A stretch of DNA of 64,000 bases from Sphingomonas carotinifaciens (GTDB lineage: Bacteria; Pseudomonadota; Alphaproteobacteria; Sphingomonadales; Sphingomonadaceae): positions 434,001 to 498,000 of the forward strand of contig NZ_WSUT01000005.1 in NCBI RefSeq assembly GCF_009789535.1, in the 5' to 3' direction. Positions 33,845-42,068 of this stretch are shown here, one piece after another. Position numbers and translations under genes: made by a program. Below the pieces are notes generated by a model. It searched no databases and had not been told where the DNA came from. It saw nothing but the letters and a program-made list of their open reading frames with translations. Every line of letters begins with the position of its first letter. Position 1 is the first letter of the stretch.

Positions 33845-35953
33845 ATGCGCCCCGATCCCTTCAATCCCAACGATCCTTTCCGGGGCGAGCGTCCGCCACC
33901 CGATCGCCCGTTCGAACCGATCGGCGACGCCAGCCCCTATTATGACGAGAATGACGAACGCTGGTCCTTCGGCCCGGTGGACGAGCCCGCGCGTCGCCGC
34001 CGCCCCGCTTGGGGCAAGTGGCTGGTGCGCGGGCTCGGCGCCGGCATCGTCCTGCTCGTCGTCGCGATCATCTGGCTGGCGGTCACCGCGCCCCTTTCGC
34101 GCTCGCTGCAACCGCCCACCCCGCCCTCGATCACGCTGACCGACGATGACGGCCAGCCGATCGCCCGGCGCGGCGCGATCATCGGCAAGCCCGTCGATGC
34201 CGCCACCCTGCCCCCGCATGTGCGCGAGGCGTTCATGGCGATCGAGGACCGGCGTTTCTATTCGCACTGGGGCATAGACCCGCGCGGCATCCTGCGCGCG
34301 CTGGTCCACAATCTCGGCTCGGGCGGCGTGCGCGAGGGCGGCAGCACGATCACGCAGCAGCTCGCCAAGAACGCCTTCCTCGATTCCGACCGCACCGCCG
34401 GGCGCAAGATCCGCGAGGCGATGATCGCCTTCTGGCTGGAGGCGTGGCTGACCAAGGACGAGATCCTGTCGCGCTATCTGTCCAACGTCTATTTCGGCGA
34501 TAACGTCTACGGCATCGACGCGGCGGCGAAGCATTATTTCGGCCGCACGCCAAAGACGCTCAACATCGGTCAGGCCGCGATGCTCGCCGGGCTGGTCAAG
34601 GCGCCCTCGCGCCTCGCCCCCACCAGCAACCTTGCCGGCGCGCGCAAGCGGCAGGCGGTGGTCGTCGCCGCGATGGAGGATGCCGGCTTCCTCACCAAGG
34701 CGGAGGCCGATGCCGTCCGCCCGCAACGCGTGCTGGCGCAGCGCCCCGAAACCCTGCCCAGCGGCACCTATTTCGCCGACTGGGTGCTGCCCGAGGCGCG
34801 CGATCAGGCCGGCGAGATCAAGACCGAGGCGACCGTCAGGACCACGCTCGACCGCCGCCTCCAGCGCCTGGCCGAGCGCACCGTGCGCCGCGCCGGACTG
34901 CGTCAGGCGCAGGTCGCGCTGGTCGCGATGCGCCCCGATGGCCGCGTCGTCGCGATGGTCGGCGGCAAGGATTACGCCAAGAGCCCGTTCAACCGCGCCA
35001 CCCAGGCGCGCCGCCAGCCGGGCTCCGCCTTCAAGCTGTTCGTCTATCTCGCCGCGCTCCGCTCCGGCCTGACCCCGGATTCGACCGTCGAGGATCGCCC
35101 CGTCGACATCGCCGGGTGGAAGCCGCGCAACAGCGACGGCCGCTATCTCGGCGACATCACGCTGCGTCAGGCGTTCGCGCGGTCGTCCAACGTCGCGGCG
35201 GCACGCCTGACGCAACAGGTCGGCGTCCGCGCGGTCATCAAGGCGGCCCGCGATCTCGGCATCTCCACCCCGATCGCCAACGAGGCGACGATCGGCCTCG
35301 GCACCTCCACCGTCTCGCTCCTCGAACTCACCGCCGCCTATGCCGCGATCGCCAACGAAAGCTATCCGGTCCAACCCCGCGGCCTCGCCGATGTCCGCGA
35401 CAAGAGCTGGTACCAGTCGCTGACCGATCGTCCCCAGGGTTTCTCCGCCAGCGTGCATGACGGGATGCTCGACCTGCTCGGCTCCTCGATCCGCAGCGGC
35501 ACGGGGCGCGAGGCGCTGCTGACCGTCGACGCATATGGCAAGACCGGCACGACGCAGGATGCGCGCGACGCGCTGTTCGTTGGCTTCGCGCGCGATCTGG
35601 TGGTCGGCGTCTGGGTCGGCAACGACGACAACACCCCCAATCCCGGCCTGTCCGGCGGCGGCGTGCCGGCGCGGATCTGGCGCGACTTCATGCAATCCGC
35701 GCTCGACATCGCCCCCGTTCCCGCCCCGGTCGTGGAAGAGGCGGTCGACGAAAACGTCATCGACGCCAACGTGATGGAAAGCGGTGACCCGGTCGGTGAC
35801 CTGATCCAGGGCATGGGCGTCGACATGCGGCTGGGCGAGGACGGCTCGCTGATCGTCGGCCCCACCCGCGGCCGCCGCGACGAGGAACGCGGCCCACCCC
35901 CCGAAGACCGCCGCCCCCGCGACGGGCCGGAAGAACCGGACGAGGATTTCTAG
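33845..35953 (+). CDS. Bifunctional class A penicillin-binding protein (PBP1-type)
   Basis: Cell-wall synthase of 702 residues. A cytoplasmic Pro-rich, acidic and then basic tail precedes one membrane helix (GLGAGIVLLVVAIIWLAV, ~60-78). The GT51 transglycosylase domain has catalytic Glu134 in AIEDRRFYSHWGID, then EGGSTITQQLAKN. The transpeptidase domain carries Ser394-x-x-Lys397 (GSAFK), SSN in ARSSNVAA and Lys566-Thr-Gly. Together these polymerise and crosslink peptidoglycan in the periplasm. The C-terminal ~50 residues are a highly charged, Pro/Arg/Asp-rich tail (RRDEERGPPPEDRRPRD), probably disordered. It lacks the long insertion of larger PBP1A proteins, making a compact PBP1C/PBP2d-like version also possible. 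Confidence 0.93.
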   Translation: MRPDPFNPNDPFRGERPPPDRPFEPIGDASPYYDENDERWSFGPVDEPARRRRPAWGKWLVRGLGAGIVLLVVAIIWLAVTAPLSRSLQPPTPPSITLTDDDGQPIARRGAIIGKPVDAATLPPHVREAFMAIEDRRFYSHWGIDPRGILRALVHNLGSGGVREGGSTITQQLAKNAFLDSDRTAGRKIREAMIAFWLEAWLTKDEILSRYLSNVYFGDNVYGIDAAAKHYFGRTPKTLNIGQAAMLAGLVKAPSRLAPTSNLAGARKRQAVVVAAMEDAGFLTKAEADAVRPQRVLAQRPETLPSGTYFADWVLPEARDQAGEIKTEATVRTTLDRRLQRLAERTVRRAGLRQAQVALVAMRPDGRVVAMVGGKDYAKSPFNRATQARRQPGSAFKLFVYLAALRSGLTPDSTVEDRPVDIAGWKPRNSDGRYLGDITLRQAFARSSNVAAARLTQQVGVRAVIKAARDLGISTPIANEATIGLGTSTVSLLELTAAYAAIANESYPVQPRGLADVRDKSWYQSLTDRPQGFSASVHDGMLDLLGSSIRSGTGREALLTVDAYGKTGTTQDARDALFVGFARDLVVGVWVGNDDNTPNPGLSGGGVPARIWRDFMQSALDIAPVPAPVVEEAVDENVIDANVMESGDPVGDLIQGMGVDMRLGEDGSLIVGPTRGRRDEERGPPPEDRRPRDGPEEPDEDF

Positions 35954-36314
35954 AGGTCGGCTGAAGCCCTTTCCCTTCCGGAGAGAGGGGAACCGCGCTG
36001 TCGAGCGACGATGTCGCCACCGTCGCCCGGGCGCATGCAGTAGCCATCTGCAGCATCTACAAGGTTCACGCCGCGGCGGTCGATCTCGACCGGTGATACC
36101 GACCAAGCCGATGATCGCGCTGCTCCACCCGCTTCTCTATACCGGCGTGGCGCTGTGGCTGCACACCGATCTAGGCAGCCGGCTGTGCCGGGGCATATTC
36201 TCGCGGTCGAGCCTCAAGGATGCGGCCGGCGCTGAAACGGTTGATCGTGGTCGCACCCTGACGCATCGCGGACAGCCGTTGACGCCCCCGCGCCTCGCGC
36301 CCAAGGCGCTGCGC
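35954..36314. other. Intergenic region without a convincing gene
   Basis: About 361 bases lie between the PBP gene and threonine aldolase. An open frame continues upstream from the aldolase to 36093, but the extra 74 codons have no family support and end at the natural aldolase start. A CCCTTTCCCTTCC/GAGAGAGGGG patch near 35967-35993 could form an imperfect terminator after the PBP gene. No RNA gene was recognised. Confidence 0.5.
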
Positions 36315-37316
36315 ATGCGCTTCTTTTCCGACAACGCCGCCCGCATCCATCCCAAGGTTCTCGACGCGATCGTCGCCGCCGACACGCTGGACACCGCCTA
36401 TGACGGCGATCGCTGGTCGCAAGGCTTGGACGCACGGCTTTCCGCGCTGTTCGATACCACGGTGGAGGTGTTGTGGGTGCCCACCGGCACCGCCGCCAAC
36501 TGCCTCGCGCTGGCCAGCCTCTGCCCGCCTTATGGCGGCGTCGTCTGCCACCGCGACGCGCATATCCAGAATGACGAGGGCGGCGCCCCCGAATTCTACA
36601 CCCATGGCGCCAAGCTGATGCTGGCCGATGGCGAGGGTGCCAAGCTGACGCCGGCCACCATCGCCCATCTGCTGGATGCGATCCCGGCGCATGTTCACAG
36701 CGTCCAGCCGCACGCCGTATCGATTACCAACGCCACCGAATATGGTCGCGTCTACACGCCGGACGAGGTCGCCGCGATCGGCGAACTTGCCCGGAGCCGC
36801 AACCTCGCGCTCCACATGGACGGTGCCCGTTTCGCCAATGCGGTCGCCGGCACCGGCGCGCACCCTGCCGACCTGACCTGGCGCGCGGGTGTCGATGCGC
36901 TGTCCTTCGGCTTCGTCAAGAATGGCGGGATGAGTGCGGAGGCCCTGGTCTTCTTCACCCCCGGCCATGCCGATGCCGCGCGCCGCCGCCGCAAGCGGGC
37001 CGGGCTGCTCTTTTCCAAGGGCCGCTATCTCGCCGCGCAGATCCTGGCGATGGTCGAGGACGATCTGTGGATCGCCAACGGCGCTGCCGCCAACGCGCAT
37101 GCCGCGCGCCTCGCCGCCGCCGCCGGCGACCGGCTGGTCCATCCGGTCGAGGCCAACGAGGTCTTCCTGCGCATGACCCCGGACGAGGCCGCGGCGCTCC
37201 GGGCGCAAGGCTTCGACTTCTACGACTGGGCGGCGGGCGAGATTCGCCTCGTCACCGCCTGGGACAGCGACGAGGACGCCGTCGCCCGCCTCGCCGACGC
37301 GATTGCCCTCCTGTGA
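36315..37316 (+). CDS. Low-specificity L-threonine aldolase (PLP enzyme)
   Basis: Cytoplasmic PLP-dependent enzyme of 333 residues cleaving threonine or allo-threonine to glycine and acetaldehyde. The ATG at 36315 gives the conserved opening MRFFSDNAARIHPKVLDAI and the usual length. Further blocks: YDGDRWSQGLDARL, VPTGTAANCLAL, the histidine in HIQNDEGGAPEF, LHMDGARFANAV (PLP-pyridine Asp and adjacent Arg) and the Schiff-base Lys202 in FGFVKNGGMSAEAL. It is coupled to the downstream DMT transporter by a GTGA overlap, so glycine/threonine breakdown and export of a small molecule may be linked. Confidence 0.93.
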   Translation: MRFFSDNAARIHPKVLDAIVAADTLDTAYDGDRWSQGLDARLSALFDTTVEVLWVPTGTAANCLALASLCPPYGGVVCHRDAHIQNDEGGAPEFYTHGAKLMLADGEGAKLTPATIAHLLDAIPAHVHSVQPHAVSITNATEYGRVYTPDEVAAIGELARSRNLALHMDGARFANAVAGTGAHPADLTWRAGVDALSFGFVKNGGMSAEALVFFTPGHADAARRRRKRAGLLFSKGRYLAAQILAMVEDDLWIANGAAANAHAARLAAAAGDRLVHPVEANEVFLRMTPDEAAALRAQGFDFYDWAAGEIRLVTAWDSDEDAVARLADAIALL

Positions 37317-38233
37317 GCGAATTCGACCACCGCCCGCAATCGACCAAGGCAGCGATCCTCGTCCCCTTTGCGATCGTCACGCTGATCTGGGGATCGACCT
37401 GGCTGGTCATCCGCGATCAACTGGGCGTGGTGCCGCCCTCCTGGTCGGTCAGCTACCGCTTCCTCGTCGCCGGGCTCGCCATGGCCGCCTATGCGAAGTT
37501 TCGCGGCGAAAGCTTCCGGCTGGGCGCCGGCGGGCTGCTGTTCGCGCTCGCCATCGGCGTGTTCCAGTTCGTGATGAACTTCAACTTCGTCTACCGCGCC
37601 GAACAGTTCATCACCTCCGGCCTCGTCGCCGTCGTCTTCGCGATGCTGCTCGTCCCCAACGCCCTGTTCGCGCGCGTCTTCCTCGGACAGCGCCTCGGCG
37701 GACAGCTCATCGCCGGCTCCGCCGTCGCCATGGCCGGCGCCGCCCTCCTCTTCGTGCACGAGGCGCGCGTCGATCCCGCCGGCCCCGCCAACGCCCTTGC
37801 CGGCATCGGCTTCACCGCCCTCGCCATCCTCGCCGCCTCCACCGCCAACGTCATGCAGGCGACCCGCACCGCGAAACGCTATCCGATGCACAGCGTCCTT
37901 GCCGTGGCGATGCTCTCGGGCGCCGGCATGGATGCCCTGCTCGCCTATGCGCTGGCCGGACCACCCAGTTTCGAGTGGCGCGCCGGCTATGTCGCCGGCA
38001 TCGTCTATCTCGGCCTCGCCGCTTCCGCGCTCGCCTTTCCGCTCTATTACCGCGTGCTGCGCGTCATCGGCCCGGCCAAGGCGGCCTATTCCAGCGTCAT
38101 CGTCCCCGTCATCGCGATGCTGCTGTCGACGCTGTTCGAGGGCTATCGCTGGTCGCCGCTCGCCGCCGCCGGGGCCGCCGTCACCGGGCTGGGGCTGGTC
38201 ATCGCGCTCAGCGCGCGCAGGCCCAACCGGTAA
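37313..38233 (+). CDS. EamA/DMT-superfamily permease
   Basis: Inner-membrane drug/metabolite transporter of 306 residues with about ten helices in two EamA repeats. It starts with GTG inside the aldolase stop (GTGA at 37313-37316). The first helix carries IVTLIWGSTWLVIRDQLGVV, the typical DMT opening (WGSxW), and the first repeat ends with VAMAGAALLFVHEA; the second repeat covers ~165-300. Many relatives export amino acids such as threonine or cysteine, and coupling to threonine aldolase makes an amino-acid or related efflux role plausible. Its last 91 bases overlap the 3' end of the opposite-strand epimerase gene. Confidence 0.88.
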   Translation: MSEFDHRPQSTKAAILVPFAIVTLIWGSTWLVIRDQLGVVPPSWSVSYRFLVAGLAMAAYAKFRGESFRLGAGGLLFALAIGVFQFVMNFNFVYRAEQFITSGLVAVVFAMLLVPNALFARVFLGQRLGGQLIAGSAVAMAGAALLFVHEARVDPAGPANALAGIGFTALAILAASTANVMQATRTAKRYPMHSVLAVAMLSGAGMDALLAYALAGPPSFEWRAGYVAGIVYLGLAASALAFPLYYRVLRVIGPAKAAYSSVIVPVIAMLLSTLFEGYRWSPLAAAGAAVTGLGLVIALSARRPNR

Positions 38234-38976
38234 TCGGGAAAGCGCAAGGTCCAGCCCAGCACCCGCTTCGCCTTGCCGTTCGCCACCCGCCGGTTCTCCG
38301 CATAAAAACCACGCGCCATCGGCGACAGGCTGTCCAGGGATACGACCGGCGGCGGCGGCAGGCCAATCAGCGACGCGGCGAACGCCACCACATCGTCCTG
38401 CGGGCATGGGACATCGTCGGCCAGGTTGTACGCCCCGGCCGGCGCATCGAACCCAGCGATCACGCCCGCCACGATGTCGTCGGCATGCACCCGGCTGAAC
38501 ACCTGGGTGGCCAGCCCGATGCGGTGCGCCCGCCCCGAACGCACCCGGTCGATCGGCGAGCGGCCCGGCCCATAGATGCCGGGCAGGCGGAACACCCGCG
38601 CGCCCCGCGCCAGCCACGCCGCATCCGCCTGCGCGCGCGCCACCCGCCGCCCGCCGCCGGTCGGTGCGCTCTCATCAACCCACGCGCCCCCGGCATCGCC
38701 GTAGACGCCGGTGGAGGACAGATAGCCCAGCCAGCCGCGCCCCAGCCACGCACCGTACCGGTCCAGCACCGGATCGCGTTCGTCCGCCGGCGGCACCGAG
38801 GACAGCACATGCGTCGCCGACGCCAGCGCCGCGACCACCGCCGCGTCGTCGTCGAAGCGGATCGTGCCGTCCCGCCCGTCGCGCGTCGTGCCCGTCACCT
38901 GCCAGCCGGCACGGGTCAGCCGCGCCGCCAGTGCCGACGCGACATAGCCCATGCCGAAGACCAGAAGCCGGCTCAC
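38143..38976 (-). CDS. NAD-dependent epimerase/dehydratase-like SDR protein
   Basis: 277-residue extended-SDR protein. GTG at 38976 (V)SRLLVFGMGYVASALAARL starts with the Rossmann glycine motif in a variant GMGYVA form, as in YeeZ-like epimerases. Further blocks: SATHVLSSVPP, the active-site region YLSSTGVYGD with YxxxK degenerate, FRLPGIYGPGRSPIDRVR, and RVHADDIV. Such proteins bind NAD(P); a catalytic tyrosine/lysine pair is not clear, so a binding or regulatory role is possible. The 3' end overlaps the convergent DMT permease gene by 91 bases. It follows closely after the M28 peptidase gene but is encoded downstream of it on the same strand. Confidence 0.8.
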   Translation of the reverse strand: MSRLLVFGMGYVASALAARLTRAGWQVTGTTRDGRDGTIRFDDDAAVVAALASATHVLSSVPPADERDPVLDRYGAWLGRGWLGYLSSTGVYGDAGGAWVDESAPTGGGRRVARAQADAAWLARGARVFRLPGIYGPGRSPIDRVRSGRAHRIGLATQVFSRVHADDIVAGVIAGFDAPAGAYNLADDVPCPQDDVVAFAASLIGLPPPPVVSLDSLSPMARGFYAENRRVANGKAKRVLGWTLRFPDYRLGLRALSAMTSPSPVTAAPAAASGDQR

Positions 38977-38986
38977 CCGATGCGCC

Positions 38987-40618
38987 TTACTTGGCCGCCA
39001 TCGGCCCCTTGTAGAGCGTGCCGAAATAGTCGCCCTTGTTCCACACCGGCCGCGCATCGCCATCCGCGATCTCGCGCGCGATGGCATAGTTCACGCCCAC
39101 GAAGCGCGGCCCCTGGCTCCAGTCGATCGGCAGGCTCAGATCATCGGACGGCCGGTGATAGTTGGTCGACATGAACGTTTTCACCGCCGCGGCGCCCGGC
39201 CCCTTCTGGCCCGGCCACAGGAAGACCGAAGGGATGCCCTTCTGGACGAAGCGGAAATGGTCGGAGCGCACGAAGATGCCCTCTTCCGGCATCGGATCGG
39301 GCGACAGCGGCAGGCCGAGCGCCCCCACCGCCTTGCGCACGATCGGCCCCAGCGTCGAGCGCTCGGCGCCGAACACGATCATGTCCTCGAACGTGTAGGT
39401 CAGGATCGGCATGTCCAGGTTCACGTCCGCCACGATCGACGCCAGGGGCACGGTCGGGTTGTTCGCGAAATAGTCGGACCCGACCAGCCCCTTCTCCTCT
39501 GCGGTCACCGCCAGGAACATTACGCTGCGCCGCGGCGGCTTGCCGCTTTCCTTGAAGCGCTTGGCTTCCTCGATCAGGCTGGCGATGCCGATCGCATTGT
39601 CCAGCGCGCCATTGTTGATCCGGTCGCCGTCGCCGCCCTCGTTGACGCCGATATGGTCCAGATGCGCGGACAGCACGACCACCTGGTCCTTCAGCTTGGG
39701 ATCGCTGCCCGGAATCATGCCGATGACGTTGCTGCTCGGCATCGGCGTCGCGCTGGTCTTCAGCGCGACGGTCAGCGTGCCCCTGGCCGCCACCGGCCGG
39801 TAGCGCGGGGTTTCTGCCGCCGCGGCCTTCACCACCGCATCCCAGTCCTTGCCGAACAGCCTGGCCGCGCCCGCCGCGCTCAGCGTTCCCAGGATCGGCG
39901 TGCCCGGCGTCGGATTATGGACGGTGCCGTCGGCATTGGCCCAGCCCACGCGCGGCCGATCATAGCTGCCTGCCAGCAGGTTGAACGGCCGCTGCCGCCC
40001 GCCGCCACCCGGCATGTCGAGCTGGATCGCACCCACCGCACCGCGCGCGGCGGCCAGTGCGGCCTTGTTCGCCGCGCTGCCGAAGAAGGCGCGCTCCTCG
40101 CCGCCCAGCCCTGCGGGCGTGCCGGGGACGAACGCCACGATCTTGCCGCGCACGTCGACGCCCTTGAAGTCGTTCTGGCCATATTGCGGCGCATCGATGC
40201 CATAGCCGACGAAGACGACCGGCGCCGACAGGCTGGTCTCCGCCTGCCCCGGCACCGGCGACGGCGCATAATCCTCGCCGAAGGTCAGCGTCACCGGCTG
40301 CCCCCCGCGCGCCGTCCAGACGAAGCTTCCCTGATCGGCCGCCTTGTAGCTGACCAGCGGCACCTTTTGCAGATAGCCGCCGGCATCGCCCGCCGGCTTC
40401 AGCCCGGCCGCATAGAATTGCGATGCGACATATTGCGCCGCGATGTCATATTCGGGGCTTCCCGCCTCGCGCCCCTTCATCGCGTCGGAGGCCAGGAACA
40501 TGACATGCGCGCGCATGGCCGCCTGGTCGGCCGGCAGTTCGGGGATGGCGGGCGTGGTTTGGGCGGACACGGCGGCGGACAGGGCAAGCAGCGAAACGAG
40601 CGCGACACGACGGAACAT
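38987..40618 (-). CDS. Secreted M28-family zinc aminopeptidase
   Basis: Exported dizinc exopeptidase of 543 residues. The ATG at 40618 has a GAAGGA site and begins a signal peptide (MFRRVALVSLLALSAAVSAQ). A protease-associated (PA) domain inserts at ~135-270 (VVFVGYGIDAPQYGQNDFKG). The M28 domain supplies the metal ligands and base in order: LSAHLDHIGVN, NNGALDNAIG, AVTAEEKGLVGS, then Asp in ADVNLDMP, and the final His in STNYHRPSDD. It acts in the periplasm or outside on peptides. Ten bases separate its stop from the start of the downstream SDR gene, suggesting co-transcription. Confidence 0.93.
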   Translation of the reverse strand: MFRRVALVSLLALSAAVSAQTTPAIPELPADQAAMRAHVMFLASDAMKGREAGSPEYDIAAQYVASQFYAAGLKPAGDAGGYLQKVPLVSYKAADQGSFVWTARGGQPVTLTFGEDYAPSPVPGQAETSLSAPVVFVGYGIDAPQYGQNDFKGVDVRGKIVAFVPGTPAGLGGEERAFFGSAANKAALAAARGAVGAIQLDMPGGGGRQRPFNLLAGSYDRPRVGWANADGTVHNPTPGTPILGTLSAAGAARLFGKDWDAVVKAAAAETPRYRPVAARGTLTVALKTSATPMPSSNVIGMIPGSDPKLKDQVVVLSAHLDHIGVNEGGDGDRINNGALDNAIGIASLIEEAKRFKESGKPPRRSVMFLAVTAEEKGLVGSDYFANNPTVPLASIVADVNLDMPILTYTFEDMIVFGAERSTLGPIVRKAVGALGLPLSPDPMPEEGIFVRSDHFRFVQKGIPSVFLWPGQKGPGAAAVKTFMSTNYHRPSDDLSLPIDWSQGPRFVGVNYAIAREIADGDARPVWNKGDYFGTLYKGPMAAK

Positions 40619-40683
40619 GCAGGGTCCTTCGGAACAGACTGTTGCACGCACCTAAAGCACATCGCACCCGATCGAAACAGCAC

Positions 40684-41538
40684 TCAAAGCGGCTTTCCCG
40701 CCTGCGCGCGGGCCAGTTCCACCGGATCATGCGTGCACGTCACCGTCACCACGTCCGCCTGCTCGATCGACAACGCGCGCAGCCGCGCCTGATTGTCCAT
40801 CCGGCTGCGCGCATCCACCTCCATCAGCCGCTGATAGGCGCGCAGACCCGGCGTGCACCGCCGCCGCGCGCTCCGCATCTCCCCGCGATAGAAATAGGCA
40901 TCCCCTGCGTGCAGCAGCCAGCGGCCACCCGGCTGCGCCACCGCCACCCCGGCATGTCCCCAGGTATGTCCGGGCAGCGGCACCATCAGTATCTCGGGCG
41001 GCAGGCCCTTCAGGTCGCGCACCGCCTCGAAGCCGAACCAGCCGTCTCCCTGCGGACCGTATAGCTGCCAGTCGCGCACGCCGTCGATCTGGCTCGGCCG
41101 CCACCGCGCCTGCGCCACCACGCCCGCACGCGGGCCCGTCGCGTCGCTATATTCGCGCGCCATCACATGCACCGCGGCATTCGGAAAATCCTCCAGCCCG
41201 CCGGCATGGTCGAAATCCAGGTGCGTCACCACGATGTGCCGCACATCCTGCGCCCGGTATCCCAGCGCCTCGACCTGCCGGATCGCCGTTTCCCGCTCGC
41301 GCAGCCGGATGTTCAGCATCGCCCGCCACGTCCGCGTGATCCGCGGCGAGGGCGAGGCATGCGGCCGCGCCACGTCGCGCAAACCATAGCCGGTATCGAC
41401 CAGCACCAGCCCATGCGCATCCGTCTCGATCAACAGACAATGGCAAACCAGATGCCCGAGCACGCCGTGGCTGCACCCGTCGAACAACGCGCCGCCCACC
41501 GGGCAATCGGTGCCGCAGTTCAGATGATGGATCCGCAT
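40684..41538 (-). CDS. Metallo-beta-lactamase-fold hydrolase, N-acyl-homoserine lactonase family
   Basis: Dizinc hydrolase of 284 residues resembling AiiA/AttM-type quorum-quenching lactonases. It starts with ATG after GGAAGGAG. The metal site is complete: HLDFDHAGG (family HxHxDH form with Asp in the second position), GHTWGHAG, and the bridging Asp in HAGDAYF. The N-terminus (HHLNCGTDCPVGG, GHLVCHCLLIET, LVDTGYGL) is like lactonase relatives, but the HxDxDH version differs from the HxHxDH of validated acyl-homoserine lactonases, so substrate may differ. Cytoplasmic, no signal peptide. Gene precedes the M28 peptidase on the same strand with a 65-base gap. Confidence 0.85.
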   Translation of the reverse strand: MRIHHLNCGTDCPVGGALFDGCSHGVLGHLVCHCLLIETDAHGLVLVDTGYGLRDVARPHASPSPRITRTWRAMLNIRLRERETAIRQVEALGYRAQDVRHIVVTHLDFDHAGGLEDFPNAAVHVMAREYSDATGPRAGVVAQARWRPSQIDGVRDWQLYGPQGDGWFGFEAVRDLKGLPPEILMVPLPGHTWGHAGVAVAQPGGRWLLHAGDAYFYRGEMRSARRRCTPGLRAYQRLMEVDARSRMDNQARLRALSIEQADVVTVTCTHDPVELARAQAGKPL

Positions 41539-41634
41539 CCGCTACTCCTTCCGCCCGCCAACGTGCAGCGCCCGGGGAGGGTCCGGCAAAACCACTCGAC
41601 ACCAACCTGAATCATGATGATTTTCATAACCTTA

Positions 41635-41840
41635 CCCTCTCCCCTCCAGGGAGAGGGAGGGGCCCGCCGCAAAGCGGTGGGAGGGTGAGGGGTCGCCAAG
41701 CAGCGCAGCACTGCTGGTCAACCCCTCACCCTTCCCACTGCCTGACGGCAGCGGGCCCCTTCCAGCATCAGGTCGCCCATGCCCCCGGCATGGGCTGAAC
41801 AGCGCGGGGCGCTGTTCACCTGATGCTCCCCGAAGGGGCG
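41635..41840. repeat. Large structured intergenic repeat: chain of hairpins ending in a three-way junction
   Basis: The gap 41539-42068 (530 bases) is filled mainly by this element. From the left: CCCTCTCCC/GGGAGAGGG (41635-41643, 41649-41657); CCGC-AAA-GCGG within 41663-41681; a perfect 12-bp stem AGGGTGAGGGGT (41682-41693) with 41721-41732; CTGCC-TGA-CGGCAG (41738-41751). Then an outer stem AGCATCAGGT (41764-41773) with 41818-41827 encloses GCCCATGCC/GGCATGGGC (41775-41795) and TGAACAGCGC/GCGCTGTTCA (41796-41818). The last hairpin is shared with the element at 5825-5982. No coding potential was recognised; the rest of the gap up to 41949 shows nothing else. Confidence 0.75.
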
Positions 41841-41949
41841 AGGGAACACACGCCGCTGTCCTACAAACCCCGAATCCGCTACCATCCACGCCATGCGCAC
41901 CCGGCCCCAGACCCGGCCTTTCCCCCCAGCGCCCGATTGCAAAAACGGT

Positions 41950-41983
41950 AAGTGGACACAGGAGGGGGGTGTAGTGTCCACTT
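41950..41983. promoter_or_regulatory. Perfect inverted repeat upstream of pepN
   Basis: AAGTGGACAC (41950-41959) and GTGTCCACTT (41974-41983) form a perfect 10-bp stem with a 14-base loop that contains a purine-rich AGGAGGGGGG. It lies 86 bases before the pepN start. It could be an operator, an RNA hairpin hiding a ribosome-like site, or another dispersed repeat. Confidence 0.5.
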
Positions 41984-42068
41984 CCAGCCGCCCCGCCCGG
42001 CCATGTCGCCGAAAATGCCCCGAATCACCCCACTGACGCCGCCGCCGCTTGCCCCTATATTGCGGCCC

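Noticed and set aside
36093..36314. An N-terminal extension of threonine aldolase with a hydrophobic stretch
   Set aside because: Family proteins begin at MRFFSDN; the extension has no homologous character and lacks a ribosome site.
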